Numbered from the stretch's first letter, positions 16,073 to 25,010 are shown. The stretch is 58,838 nucleotides of DNA from Acidobacteriota bacterium (GCA_026708285.1 JAPOVF010000073.1:16063-74900), one strand, 5' to 3'. Notes: generated by a model not told the origin, from the letters alone. A program made the numbers and translations.

Positions 16073-18109
16073 ATGAACCCGGAAGGCGCCCCGCCCCCGG
16101 CCAGTCGTCTTCAGAGGTGGCTGCTGGGACTGCTGCTTGTGTGGTCCTTCGCCGTCCGCCTGGTCTTCAGCTGGCCCGATCCCACGATGAACCGGATCTG
16201 GGACGAGCGCTACAACGCTGGCAACGTCGCCGCGATCCTGGCCGAAGGGCAGTTCCAACCGGTGCGCGCCCACTATCCGACCCTGTCCTACATGCCGCAC
16301 GCCCTGCTGCTGAAGACGTGGGAGGCCGCGCGCTCCCTTCCCGGCCTGCGAGCCGCTCCCTCCGCCGTGGCGATGGCCCCGCAGGGCAGGCCCTTTCTGA
16401 CGCCCTTCGGTGTCCGCGCCTGCCGTTTCCTTCAGGTCGTCGTGGGCACCGCGTCGCTCTGGGTCCTCTACCTCATCGGCAGGCGGCTGTTTGGACCGGG
16501 CGCGGCCCTGACCGCGGTCCTGCTTCTCTCGGTCACCCCCTGGCACCTGCGCCAGTCGGGAGCCTTCAAGCCCGACATCATGATGGTCCTCGCCTCGGTC
16601 GTTGCGCTCTACGCCATGCTGGCGGCTCGGAACCCTGGTGGCGCGTCCCCGCGCCACCAGCGTCACAGTCCGAGCGCCCGTCTTCGGGCGCTCGGATGTC
16701 AGAACGGCAGTCTGAAGAGCTTTGCCGTCGCCGGGGCCATGGTCGGAGCCACCGCGGCCGCGAAGTGGAACGGGGGCGCGCTCGTCATCCCGCTGCTTGC
16801 GACCATCGCGCTCGGAGGAATCCGGGACGTCGGACTCGTCGTGCGGCGGACGGCCGCAGCCGGCGCTGCCGCGGTCGGCGTGCTCGTGCTTCTCAATCCG
16901 TGGCTGCTGCTCGTTCCCGATCTCTACCGCCGCCACCTGAGCTCGACCGTTACCCAGTACCAGGAACGACTGGCAGTGGCGGGTTCCGGATGGTTCGACC
17001 AGCCGCTCAGCGTCGTCACCAGCCTCGCAAGCGGTGTCTACTTCAGCCCGATCCTGGGCGCCCTCGCCCTGCTCGGGCTCGCCTGGCTCCTCGTTCTCGT
17101 CCTCCGCACCCGAACGGCGTCCGCCCCGCTCCCGGGCGCCGGAGGCTCAGCGACGGTCGGCGACGCCTGGATTCTGCTGTTCTTCTCCGGCGGCTACGTG
17201 GCAGCGCTCTGGGCCGCCACGCGCTATCCGAAGCCGCCCAATTGGCTGATCGTCGCCCCCGTCGCCGCACTCGCCGCCGCCTGGCTGATTCACCGTGTTC
17301 TCGGATCGGCCCGAACCGCTCACCCCGTCTGGGTGCGCCGAACGGCGGTACCGGCCCTGGTCCTCGTCTTCGCCGGCGCGTTCGCCGCCAAGGCCCACTT
17401 CGTCCACCGAACCGTGCATGACGAGAACGTTCCGCTCACCGTCGACGAAGCGGCCCGCGTCGCGGGCGCCCGCAAGCCGCTGCGGGGTCGAACATTCATC
17501 ACCGAACTGCCACTCGGAGCCCAGGCCTTCGATCCCCGCACATGGGAGAGCGCCTTCGTGCCCACCGTCATCCGGACCGACGACCTCGCGGAGGGGCTCG
17601 CGGTCGAGCCCCGAATGGCCGACGTGCTGCTCTTCGCCGCTTCCCGGCTCGCGCCCGACCAGCATCCGGCACACCGGGAGCTGGCAGCCGCCGACGGCGC
17701 ACAGGTCCAGCGTTTCGAACCCGGACTGTTCCGCCTGCGCGGCGAACCCGTGGTCCTCGTCCGCCAACCGTTCCAGGCTGTCGGACCTCCCGCCCCCGCA
17801 CCGTTCGCCATGGCTGGGGAAGGCGCGTACTCGGTAGACCTTAGTTCGCTTGCTGGCAGCGTCGACGGCAGGCTTGCGTCGCTGGTCTCCCTCGAGATCG
17901 CCATCCGCACGCCGTCGCGCGACACGGTCGACGTGACCGTCGAGATCGACGGAGACCCTCTCCCCTGCCGGCCGACCCAGAAGGGCCGAGAGCGACGCCG
18001 CTGCCTCACGCCGCGGCTTCCGCTGTCGTCGACACCGGTGGACGTACGAGTGGCACCGGCCCGTGAAGTGATCCAGGTGACCGTCTTCCGCTGGCGCCGG
18101 CCGGACTGA
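16073..18109 (+). CDS. GT39/ArnT-type membrane glycosyltransferase
   Basis: A 678-residue inner-membrane protein with about ten hydrophobic segments in its first 440 residues and a soluble C-terminal beta-rich domain. The first periplasmic loop has the catalytic acidic pair in NRIWDERYNAGNVAAIL, and later loops read VTPWHLRQSGAFKPDIMMV and AAKWNGGALVIPLL. The family transfers sugars from polyprenyl-phosphate donors to lipid or protein. Between helices (about residues 188-208) lies an extra hydrophilic segment encoded by two perfect DNA hairpins (16635-16696), which looks like an in-frame insertion. The gene follows the aminotransferase by four bases and is probably co-transcribed with it. The acceptor is unknown. 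Confidence 0.8.
   Translation: MNPEGAPPPASRLQRWLLGLLLVWSFAVRLVFSWPDPTMNRIWDERYNAGNVAAILAEGQFQPVRAHYPTLSYMPHALLLKTWEAARSLPGLRAAPSAVAMAPQGRPFLTPFGVRACRFLQVVVGTASLWVLYLIGRRLFGPGAALTAVLLLSVTPWHLRQSGAFKPDIMMVLASVVALYAMLAARNPGGASPRHQRHSPSARLRALGCQNGSLKSFAVAGAMVGATAAAKWNGGALVIPLLATIALGGIRDVGLVVRRTAAAGAAAVGVLVLLNPWLLLVPDLYRRHLSSTVTQYQERLAVAGSGWFDQPLSVVTSLASGVYFSPILGALALLGLAWLLVLVLRTRTASAPLPGAGGSATVGDAWILLFFSGGYVAALWAATRYPKPPNWLIVAPVAALAAAWLIHRVLGSARTAHPVWVRRTAVPALVLVFAGAFAAKAHFVHRTVHDENVPLTVDEAARVAGARKPLRGRTFITELPLGAQAFDPRTWESAFVPTVIRTDDLAEGLAVEPRMADVLLFAASRLAPDQHPAHRELAAADGAQVQRFEPGLFRLRGEPVVLVRQPFQAVGPPAPAPFAMAGEGAYSVDLSSLAGSVDGRLASLVSLEIAIRTPSRDTVDVTVEIDGDPLPCRPTQKGRERRRCLTPRLPLSSTPVDVRVAPAREVIQVTVFRWRRPD
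16635..16696. repeat. tandem perfect hairpins inside a coding region
   Basis: Two adjacent palindromes: CTGGTGGCGCG-TCCC-CGCGCCACCAG (16635-16660, 11-bp stem) and TCCGAGCGCCCG / CGGGCGCTCGGA with a TCTT loop (16669-16696, 12-bp stem). They are separated by eight bases and read through in frame in the GT39 gene. Both have four-base loops. This is the build of a REP/BIME-type element. Confidence 0.75.
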
Positions 18110-18167
18110 CTCGATCCCGCGCCCTGCACGGGCTCTTGCCGTTCGTCCAGTTCTGTGCAACGATCCC

Positions 18168-18198
18168 TATGCTGCGGTGCAGTAAGCAGTGCAGCATA
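18168..18198. promoter_or_regulatory. inverted repeat upstream of storage-lipid operon
   Basis: TATGCTGC (18168-18175) and GCAGCATA (18191-18198) form a perfect 8-bp inverted repeat with centres about 23 bases apart, 44 bases before the WS/DGAT start. A direct repeat GTGCAG lies inside. It could be a repressor operator. No convincing -35/-10 pair is seen in the 132-bp spacer. Confidence 0.35.
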
Positions 18199-18241
18199 CA
18201 GCCCCTGACCTCCCCAGATCCGCCGTCCTCTGGAGAATCCG

Positions 18242-19735
18242 ATGGCCCCGGAACTGAACCGATTCTTAAGCCCCCTCGACGCTGCCTTCCTCTACGTGGA
18301 GCGCCCCAACGCAACCATGCACATCGGTGGCTGCATGGTCTACGAAGGCGAGTTCTCCAGAGAACACGTGGTCGAGCAGGTCGCCGCCCGCATGCACCTG
18401 CTGCCCCGGTACCGGCAGCGGGTCGTGTTTCCGCCGTTCTTCGTCTCCCACCCGCTGTGGCTCGACGACCCGAACTTCGATATCGAACACCACATCGACG
18501 AAGTCTGGCTGCCAGCCGACAGCGACGAGCAGATCCTGGCGCGGGCGGCCGCCGAGGCCTACAGCGGCATGCTCGACCGCGATCGGCCGTTGTGGAAGGG
18601 GATCGTGCTGCGCGGCATTCCGGGCCATACCGCCGTGGTCTGGAAGATCCATCACGCGATGGTCGACGGTGTCTCGGGCGTCGATCTGACCATGGTGCTG
18701 AGCGACTTCTCGCCGACCGACGAGCTGCCCGAGCCGCCCGCCGAAGCCTGGTCGCCGACGCCCCTGCCCGACTCCCTGAGCCTGCTGCAGGAAGCGATGC
18801 AGCATCGCCTGGGTGAACTGAACCGGACCTGGACCGAGGCCGCCTTCGACGCCCTGCGCCCCGACGTCATGACGGAACGCACACGCGAGATGATGTCCGC
18901 CAGCAGCGCCACGCTGTCGGTCAGCGCCACTCCGGCGCCCCGTACGGTCTTCAACCGGCCGGTCGGCGGCGACCTGGGCTTCGCCTGGGCCCAGTTCGCC
19001 TTCCCGACGATGCGCGCGGTCAAGTCCAAACTGGGGGGCACTGTGAACGACATCGTGCTCACCGTGCTCGCGGGCGGCCTCGGCCGCTATCTTCGGTCGC
19101 GCGGCCAGGACACGGCCGGACTCGAACTCCGCGCCATGTGTCCCGTCAGCATGCGGCAGGAGAACGAACATGGCCAGCTTGGCAACCTGGTCTCCAACAT
19201 GATCGCTCCGCTCTTCGTCGGCGTCGACGATCCGGTAGAACGCCTCGAGAAGGAACGGGACGCGATGAACAGGCTGAAGGAAGCCGGCCAGGCCAAAGCC
19301 TTCTACCAGTTGAGTCAGTTCGGCGTCCGCGTACCGCCCCTGATGGCGGCCATGGGAGCGACGCTGCCCTTTTCCCAGACCCTCTTCAACACCGTTTCGA
19401 CGAACGTCCCAGGTCCGATGATCCCCCTCTACTTCGGACCGCACAAGCTGGTCGACTGGCTCCCGGCCGGTATCGTGTCGAACAACATCGGGCTGTTCCT
19501 CGCCATCCTGACCTACAACCAGCGCATCACTCTCGGCATCACCGTGGACTCCAGGCTGATTCCCGATCCGTGGTTCCTCACGGAGTGCCTCGAGGACGCC
19601 TATGACGAACTGCGCCAGGCCGCCGACATCGACGATGAGGAAGCGACGGGAGCCCGCTGTTTCGCCGCCGGCGCGGGCGAGGCCGAGGCCAAGGCATCAA
19701 GCCCGGAAGCCGCGCCTCTTCAGGGAGTCGCATAG
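18242..19735 (+). CDS. wax ester synthase / diacylglycerol acyltransferase (WS/DGAT)
   Basis: A 497-residue acyltransferase with the catalytic motif HHxxxDG as HHAMVDG (residues 137-143) and the family blocks NRFLSPLDAAFLYVERPNA at the N-terminus, GTVNDIVLTVLAGGLGRYL, and the late SNNIGLFLAILTYNQRITLG. WS/DGAT enzymes make triacylglycerols or wax esters from acyl-CoA and diacylglycerol or fatty alcohol at the inner membrane, feeding lipid inclusions. GGAG before the ATG supports the start. It heads a run of five co-directional genes with lipase, a second WS/DGAT-like gene, a phasin-like gene and a GNAT. Confidence 0.9.
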   Translation: MAPELNRFLSPLDAAFLYVERPNATMHIGGCMVYEGEFSREHVVEQVAARMHLLPRYRQRVVFPPFFVSHPLWLDDPNFDIEHHIDEVWLPADSDEQILARAAAEAYSGMLDRDRPLWKGIVLRGIPGHTAVVWKIHHAMVDGVSGVDLTMVLSDFSPTDELPEPPAEAWSPTPLPDSLSLLQEAMQHRLGELNRTWTEAAFDALRPDVMTERTREMMSASSATLSVSATPAPRTVFNRPVGGDLGFAWAQFAFPTMRAVKSKLGGTVNDIVLTVLAGGLGRYLRSRGQDTAGLELRAMCPVSMRQENEHGQLGNLVSNMIAPLFVGVDDPVERLEKERDAMNRLKEAGQAKAFYQLSQFGVRVPPLMAAMGATLPFSQTLFNTVSTNVPGPMIPLYFGPHKLVDWLPAGIVSNNIGLFLAILTYNQRITLGITVDSRLIPDPWFLTECLEDAYDELRQAADIDDEEATGARCFAAGAGEAEAKASSPEAAPLQGVA

Positions 19736-19751
19736 TGCGGGGAATCGTCCG

Positions 19752-20561
19752 GTGACATCGGCCCAGCGCCGCCCGACCAACCCGATCTGGAGCGTCAACC
19801 CGCGCCTGCTGCGGGACACCGTGCCGGCCGCCCTGCCGCTGTGGCTCGAGGGCTTCGCCATCGCGGAGTTCTCGGTGCTCCCGATGACGCCGACCTACCA
19901 CGGCTTCGGCGTACCGCGCGGCGATGGCGCGGCGGTCGTCGTCGTGCCGGGCTTCACCGGCACCGACGGTTACCTGGCGCCGATGCGGCGCTGGCTGGGA
20001 CGCATCGGCTACCGGCCCTATCGCTCGGACATCGGACACAACGCGGATTGCCTGGAGCGACTGGGACATCGACTGACGGCGACACTCGAAGCCGCCGCCG
20101 CACAGACGGGCCGCCGCGTCCACGTCGTCGGCCACAGCCTGGGAGGCGTGCTCGCCCGGGGCGTCGCCTGTCTGCGGACCGACCTGGTCGCCTCGGTGAC
20201 CACGATGGGAACCCCGATCAGGGGAGTCCGCTCCCACCCGCTGGTCATGCGGCTGGCGGAGGTCGTTCGCCGGCGCGCCGTCGAACGGGACGACAGCCGC
20301 GATCCCCGCTGTTTTTCGGGCGACTGCCGGTGCGACATCGTGCGTGCGGTTCAGGGTGTTTTCCCCGAGGAGATTCCACAGCTCGCGATCTACACGCGCC
20401 GTGATGGCGTCGTCGCCTGGCGTTACACGCGCCTTTACGACCCCGCGAAGAACGCGGAGGTTCCCGGAACCCACAGCGGTCTCGCCGCCAACCCCCTGGC
20501 GTACCGCCACCTGGCACGCTTCCTGAGCCGCCATCCCGCGCCGGACGAACAGGCGCGATGA
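19752..20561 (+). CDS. alpha/beta-hydrolase lipase/esterase
   Basis: A 269-residue alpha/beta hydrolase. The oxyanion-hole region is VVVVPGFTGTDGYLAPM and the nucleophile elbow is VVGHSLGG (Ser129). A Cys-rich loop CFSGDCRCDI and a C-terminal GTHSGLAANPLAYRHLARFL with the likely catalytic His follow. The GTG at 19752 is preferred over the open frame that extends back into the upstream gene. It lies between two WS/DGAT-type genes and overlaps the second by four bases, so it may mobilise or remodel stored neutral lipid. The substrate itself is not shown by the sequence. Confidence 0.8.
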   Translation: MTSAQRRPTNPIWSVNPRLLRDTVPAALPLWLEGFAIAEFSVLPMTPTYHGFGVPRGDGAAVVVVPGFTGTDGYLAPMRRWLGRIGYRPYRSDIGHNADCLERLGHRLTATLEAAAAQTGRRVHVVGHSLGGVLARGVACLRTDLVASVTTMGTPIRGVRSHPLVMRLAEVVRRRAVERDDSRDPRCFSGDCRCDIVRAVQGVFPEEIPQLAIYTRRDGVVAWRYTRLYDPAKNAEVPGTHSGLAANPLAYRHLARFLSRHPAPDEQAR

Positions 20562-21973
20562 CGACCGCCAACGAACTGCTCGCCGCGGACCGGGCGTTCC
20601 TCTGGAACCTGGAACGCCAGAATCCCGGTTTGCACATCGCCGGCCTGGCGCGGATCGAAGGCAGCATCGGGCGCAGCGAGGTCCTCGGGCAGGTCCAACA
20701 CCTCCGCAGGCTGCCGCGCTTCGGACTCCGTGTGGAGACCGCGCCGTTCGGGGCCCCGCGCTGGCGCGCGGCGGACTTCGATCCGGAGCAACACGTTCAC
20801 GTCGCGGTCGACGGCGACCGGAACGCGGCGTTAGGCGATGCACTCACGAAGCCTCTCGACCCTTCGCGGCCGCTCTGGGAGATTCACCTGCTGCCCGAAC
20901 ACCACGACAGCGGCGACGCGCTGCTGGTCAAGACGCACCTCGCCGCGGTGGACGGCCTGGGCACGAACGATCTGTTCGATGTCCTCTTCGACACCAGCGC
21001 CAGGAACAGCCGAGACGATCCGCCGGTGCCGCTCATGGCTGGCGACAGCGTCCACAGCACCGGGCGGCGCGCAAGCTGTTCCGGCAGGCGACTGGCCGAA
21101 TGGGTCGAGGACTGGACCGGCGCCGGACAGGATCTTGTAGACGGCGCGATGCACTTCACGTCCGAAGAGGTACGCACCGCCCTGTTGACCCTGAACGAAG
21201 CGATGCCCGACGCTGCGCTGCCCCCGCTGCCGCTGCCCTTCAACCGGGGAGGGAAAGGGCGCCGGCGCCTGATCCGGCACGAAGTCTCGTACGCCGACAT
21301 CCGCACGATCCGCAGCCGGCTCGGGGGCGCCCTCTCGGACGTCGTCCTGGCCATGGTCGGCGGCGCCCTCGAGCGCTACCTGACCGGTCGCGGCGTTCCG
21401 GTCGCGGGCCGCAACCTGAGGATCGCCCTTGCCACCGACGTTCCCGGACGCGGCGGCAAGCGGCGCAGCCTCCTCCCGATCGAAGTCCCGCTCGGACTGG
21501 GCGCCGCACACCGGTTTCGTGCCGTGCATCAGCTCGCCCGGCTGCTACGAGCGGCTCACGTTCCGGACGTTCTGGCGCGCCTTGCCCGCGTGCAGCAGCG
21601 AGGCGGTCGTCTGGCCGCGGCCGCCGCAGCAACGACCTCCCGGATCCGGCCGCCCTTCCACCTCGCGGTGGCCAACGCGACCGGTCCCCAGATCCCCGCC
21701 TTCCTGGCGGGCCGAACGGTCATCGGCTACACACCCTCCTGGCCCGTCGGCTTCGGTCAGGGGCTATCCTGCGCGTTCTTCGCCTACAACCAACTGCTGC
21801 ACGTCGGTCTCACAGTGGACGAGGGAGCCTGTCCGGACGGCGACGCACTGCCGGACCTGCTCGCCGAGTCGCTCAGCGAGCTCCGCGAAGCTGCCGGCAG
21901 CTCCCCCCGCCGGCCGGTCCGCAACCCGCCACTGGAACCGCGACCGCGTGCAGATCAGACCTTGGAGACCTAG
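20558..21973 (+). CDS. WS/DGAT paralogue with degenerate active site
   Basis: A 471-residue protein with the overall WS/DGAT layout (NELLAADRAFLWNLERQNPG at the N-terminus, RSRLGGALSDVVLAMVGGAL in the middle, late GLSCAFFAYNQLLHVGLTVD). The catalytic motif HHxxxDG reads HLAAVDG (127-133): the second, catalytic His is Leu. Acyl transfer by the usual mechanism is therefore unlikely. The neighbouring WS/DGAT at 18242 keeps the motif. The protein may act as a partner, a lipid-binding scaffold on inclusions, or a divergent enzyme. It is coupled to the lipase gene (ATGA overlap) and ends at the base before the phasin-like gene. Confidence 0.85.
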   Translation: MTTANELLAADRAFLWNLERQNPGLHIAGLARIEGSIGRSEVLGQVQHLRRLPRFGLRVETAPFGAPRWRAADFDPEQHVHVAVDGDRNAALGDALTKPLDPSRPLWEIHLLPEHHDSGDALLVKTHLAAVDGLGTNDLFDVLFDTSARNSRDDPPVPLMAGDSVHSTGRRASCSGRRLAEWVEDWTGAGQDLVDGAMHFTSEEVRTALLTLNEAMPDAALPPLPLPFNRGGKGRRRLIRHEVSYADIRTIRSRLGGALSDVVLAMVGGALERYLTGRGVPVAGRNLRIALATDVPGRGGKRRSLLPIEVPLGLGAAHRFRAVHQLARLLRAAHVPDVLARLARVQQRGGRLAAAAAATTSRIRPPFHLAVANATGPQIPAFLAGRTVIGYTPSWPVGFGQGLSCAFFAYNQLLHVGLTVDEGACPDGDALPDLLAESLSELREAAGSSPRRPVRNPPLEPRPRADQTLET

Positions 21974-22306
21974 ATGAACAGACCCATGATTCCCAAGCAG
22001 GTTCTCGACTACCAGAAGCAGGTGCTGGAGTTCCAGAAAGCGGCGTTCGAGAACGGCTACAACGCGATCGTTGCGCTGCAGGAACGGCAACTCGAACTCG
22101 CCGACCGGATGATCGACCAGGTCCCGAACCTGCCGGATGAAGCCCGTGCCCTGATGCAAACCTGGCGCGACGCCGCCGCGGAGGGTCAACAGCAGTTCAA
22201 GAACACGGTGGACGGCTCCTTCGCGGCCATCACCACCTACCTCGACCGGCTCGCCGACGGCTCCCCGGCCGAGGAACAGGCCGTCGAAACGGAGGCAGCC
22301 GAGTGA
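21974..22306 (+). CDS. phasin-like granule-associated protein
   Basis: A 110-residue, mainly alpha-helical and amphipathic protein (KQVLDYQKQVLEFQKAAFEN, ALMQTWRDAAAEGQQQFKNT) with an acidic tail rich in Glu and Ala. The pattern matches phasin family proteins, which coat polyhydroxyalkanoate or neutral-lipid granules. No PHA synthase gene is visible, so in this operon a coat for wax-ester or triacylglycerol inclusions is the more likely role; that is inference from context. It starts immediately after the degenerate WS/DGAT gene and overlaps the GNAT gene by four bases. Confidence 0.75.
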   Translation: MNRPMIPKQVLDYQKQVLEFQKAAFENGYNAIVALQERQLELADRMIDQVPNLPDEARALMQTWRDAAAEGQQQFKNTVDGSFAAITTYLDRLADGSPAEEQAVETEAAE

Positions 22307-22872
22307 ACGACATGGCCAACGACTACCCCCGCACCGTCCGTCTGAAGGGCAAGTCCTTCGAGTTCAGGCTCCTGGGCCAGGATGACCGCGACGACATGCT
22401 TGCCTTCGCGCGCGCCCTTCCGAAGGAGGATCTCCGGTTTCTGCGCGTCGACCTGACGGATCCGAAGGTCGTCGACCACTGGATCGAGGGCGTGAGCACG
22501 GGACTCCGGATCGCCGTCCTGGCCCACGTTGACGGCCGGCTCGTGGGCTACGGCAGCCTGAACCGCCGCGAGTCTTCATGGATGCGACACCTGGGCGAGA
22601 TCCGGATCATGGTCCTGCCGGAGGTCCGGCAGGCCGGTCTCGGAGGCCACTTGGCGCACGATGTCTTCCAGCTCGCCCAGCAGATCGGACTGACCAAGAT
22701 CGTGGCCCAGATGGCCCGCGAGCAGCGCGGCGCCCGCCAGATGTTCCACAAGCTGGGCTTCTCGATCGAAGCCCTGCTCGCGGATTGGGTGATCGACCCC
22801 AACGACGCGACCCACGACCTGATCCTGATGTCCTACGACGTGACGGGTCTCGAGGCCGGGGCCGGAGCGTAG
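22303..22872 (+). CDS. GNAT-family N-acetyltransferase
   Basis: A 189-residue single-domain GNAT. The acetyl-CoA binding core is IRIMVLPEVRQAGLGGHLAH, with the R/Q-x-x-G-x-G/A loop as RQAGLGG, followed by AQMAREQRGARQMFHKLGFS typical of motif B. The N-terminal third (RTVRLKGKSFEFRLLGQDDR) is the usual start of the fold. The acceptor is not known. Overlap with the phasin-like gene shows it is the last gene of the lipid operon. It might acetylate a lipid-inclusion protein or a small metabolite. Confidence 0.8.
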   Translation: MNDMANDYPRTVRLKGKSFEFRLLGQDDRDDMLAFARALPKEDLRFLRVDLTDPKVVDHWIEGVSTGLRIAVLAHVDGRLVGYGSLNRRESSWMRHLGEIRIMVLPEVRQAGLGGHLAHDVFQLAQQIGLTKIVAQMAREQRGARQMFHKLGFSIEALLADWVIDPNDATHDLILMSYDVTGLEAGAGA

Positions 22873-22878
22873 GCCGGA

Positions 22879-23094
22879 TCAGCTCCCCTCGGCGTCGGCG
22901 TCGGATCCGCGCCGGGCCGCCAGGCCCGGAAACCACAGTTTGAACATTTCCTGGGGGTCGGCGTACTTCAGGTTGGCGGTCAACCGATCGCGGAACCGTT
23001 CCAGCATCTCGTTCTGAATCCCCGCCACGTCGGGAAGACCGAGAAAGGCGCGCGCCTCCTCGGGTGTGCAGTCGATATCCAGTTTGATCTTCAA
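22879..23094 (-). CDS. small DUF6489-like protein
   Basis: A 71-residue protein beginning KIKLDIDCTPEEARAFLGLP and ending in MFKLWFPGLAARRGSDADAE. The sequence resembles the small DUF6489 family seen in alphaproteobacteria; no function is established. The start is a TTG at 23094, with a perfect AAGGAG five bases upstream, which rules out the long frame continuing to 23769. It converges on the lipid operon with six bases between, and the LWFPG end is reminiscent of phasin-type helices. A link to lipid granules is possible but only contextual. Confidence 0.65.
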   Translation of the reverse strand: MKIKLDIDCTPEEARAFLGLPDVAGIQNEMLERFRDRLTANLKYADPQEMFKLWFPGLAARRGSDADAEGS

Positions 23095-23215
23095 GTGTGC
23101 TCCTTCGTCCGCGCTGTTTCCGGCCAACCGGCCGGCCACCGCCGGTCCTGGGAATGAGGCGCCTGCCTTGCCGCAGGCGATCGCTAGCATACGACCGACC
23201 CGGGAGGACACCGCG

Positions 23216-25009
23216 ATGAACGTGCGTTTGAGATGTGTCGGCCGAGCCGCCCTCCTGACCATCTGCCTGCTCGGCCTCGGCGGGGGGCTCCACGCGCAGA
23301 CCCCCGCCACCGTGATCCAGGGGGCACGCGTGTTCACCGGAGACTCGGTCCTCGACACCGCAACGGTCGTGATCCGCGGCGGCAAGATCGAGTCGGTCAC
23401 GACGGGTACCGACATTCCAGCGGCCGCCGGCACGGAAGCGGCGGTCGTCGACGGCGCCGGGTCGACCCTGCTACCAGGGCTCATCGACAGCCATACGCAC
23501 AACTTCGGGCCGGCGCTCGAGCAGGCGCTGAACTTCGGCGTCACGACCGTTCTGGACATGCTCACCGCCGAAGCCATGGCGGCGCAGTGGCGACGGCAGC
23601 AGGCAGCGGGGGCCGTTCCGGACCGGGCCGACGTCTTCGCCGGCGGCCCGGTCACCGTCGCTGGCGGGCACGGCACCCAGTTCGGCGTCGCGCTGCCGAC
23701 CCTGGACGACCCGGAGCAGACCGACGCCTTCATCGCTGACCGGGTGGCCGCGGGCGCCGACTTCATCAAGGTGATCTACGAAGCGGGTTCCGCCGGGCGC
23801 CCGCTTCCCACGTTCGCGGCCTCGACCCTGCCCCGGATCGTGGCCGCCGCGCACAGCCACGATCTGCTGGCTGTCTTCCACATCAGCACGGTGGAAGCGG
23901 CTGGGGAGGTCATCGACGCGGGTGCCGACGGCCTGGTCCACATGCACTTCGACCGCGCAGGAGGCGGCGAGATCGTCGAAGCGGCCCGCAACGCGGGAAT
24001 CTTCGTCGTCCCCACGCTCGCCGTGCTCGAGACGATCGCCGGCACCGCGGGCGGCGCGGATCTGGCCGCGGATCCGCTGATCGCACCCTTCCTCACGCCC
24101 GAACAGCGAGGCGGTCTGCGTCAGGATTTCGGCCGGGATCCGGACCCCGAGTTGATGGCGAACATCCTGGCCGACGTCGGCGCCCTGCACGCCGCCGGAG
24201 TGCCGATCCTGGCCGGCTCGGACGCACCGAATCCCGGAACGACCCACGGCGCGAGCATCCATCGGGAACTCGAGCTGCTCGTCCGCGCCGGTCTGACTCC
24301 GGTCGAAGCCCTGCGGGCGGCCACCGCCGGGCCTGTCGACGCGTTCGACCTGAGCGACCGCGGCCGGATCGCGGCAGGCCTCAAGGCCGACCTGATCCTG
24401 GTTCGCGGCGACGCGACCGAAGACGTGCTCGCGGCGCGCGACATCGCGGCGATCTGGAAGGACGGGACCCGCTTCGAGCGCAGGATCGCCGAACCCACGA
24501 CCGGCCGGCCCCGCCTCGAACCGACGCTGGTGACTGACTTCGAGGAGTTAGGCGCAGGCAACTTGCCCCCCAAGTGGTCGCACTCGACCGACGCCATTGC
24601 CGGCGGCAAGTCGACCGTGACGAGCGCCGCGGCGCCCCGCGACGAGGGCGGCAACGCGCTGCGGATCGAGGGCGAGATCAAGGAGGGCTTCCCGTTCCCG
24701 TGGTCCGGGGTCATGGTCCTGCTCGGTTCCCAGTTCAATGACCCGGTCGACGCCGGCAGCATCCGCGCCCTGGCCTTCGACGCCCGCGGCCAGGGCGCGA
24801 CGTATCAGGCGATGGCGTTCGCCGAAAGCCTGGGAGTACGGCCGGCGGCCGCCTCCTTCGAGGCCGGGGAGGACTGGGGCCGAATCGAGATCCCGCTGTC
24901 GTCCTTCCGTGGTCTCGATCCCTCGGGCGCCTGGGCGTTCTTCATCGGCGGTCCCGCCGATCTCGGCGCCTTCTGGCTCGAGATCGACAACGTCGAGCTG
25001 GTGGAGTAG
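23216..25009 (+). CDS. secreted amidohydrolase fused to CIA30-like domain
   Basis: A 597-residue protein with a Sec signal peptide (AALLTICLLGLGGGLHAQ). Residues about 30-420 form an imidazolonepropionase-like amidohydrolase: metal-binding HTH in LIDSHTHNFG, an active-site lysine region DFIKVIYEAG, His in LLAVFHISTVEAAG, and Asp in ILAGSDAPNPGTTHG. Residues about 430-597 resemble the CIA30/galactose-binding-like beta sandwich (GGNALRIEGEIKEGFPFPWS, AFFIGGPADLGAFWLEIDNV). It would hydrolyse a peptide, amide or lactone-type substrate in the periplasm, with the second domain perhaps binding it. ATG 23216 has GGGAGG in front. Confidence 0.82.
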   Translation: MNVRLRCVGRAALLTICLLGLGGGLHAQTPATVIQGARVFTGDSVLDTATVVIRGGKIESVTTGTDIPAAAGTEAAVVDGAGSTLLPGLIDSHTHNFGPALEQALNFGVTTVLDMLTAEAMAAQWRRQQAAGAVPDRADVFAGGPVTVAGGHGTQFGVALPTLDDPEQTDAFIADRVAAGADFIKVIYEAGSAGRPLPTFAASTLPRIVAAAHSHDLLAVFHISTVEAAGEVIDAGADGLVHMHFDRAGGGEIVEAARNAGIFVVPTLAVLETIAGTAGGADLAADPLIAPFLTPEQRGGLRQDFGRDPDPELMANILADVGALHAAGVPILAGSDAPNPGTTHGASIHRELELLVRAGLTPVEALRAATAGPVDAFDLSDRGRIAAGLKADLILVRGDATEDVLAARDIAAIWKDGTRFERRIAEPTTGRPRLEPTLVTDFEELGAGNLPPKWSHSTDAIAGGKSTVTSAAAPRDEGGNALRIEGEIKEGFPFPWSGVMVLLGSQFNDPVDAGSIRALAFDARGQGATYQAMAFAESLGVRPAAASFEAGEDWGRIEIPLSSFRGLDPSGAWAFFIGGPADLGAFWLEIDNVELVE

Positions 25010-25010
25010 C

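Noticed and set aside
16635..16696. An intrinsic terminator
   Set aside because: The hairpins are strong but lie inside an open frame and have no T-run after them.
22879..23769. A 296-codon minus-strand open frame
   Set aside because: Only the last 71 residues look like a protein family, and a perfect AAGGAG precedes TTG 23094. The rest is antisense to the amidohydrolase.
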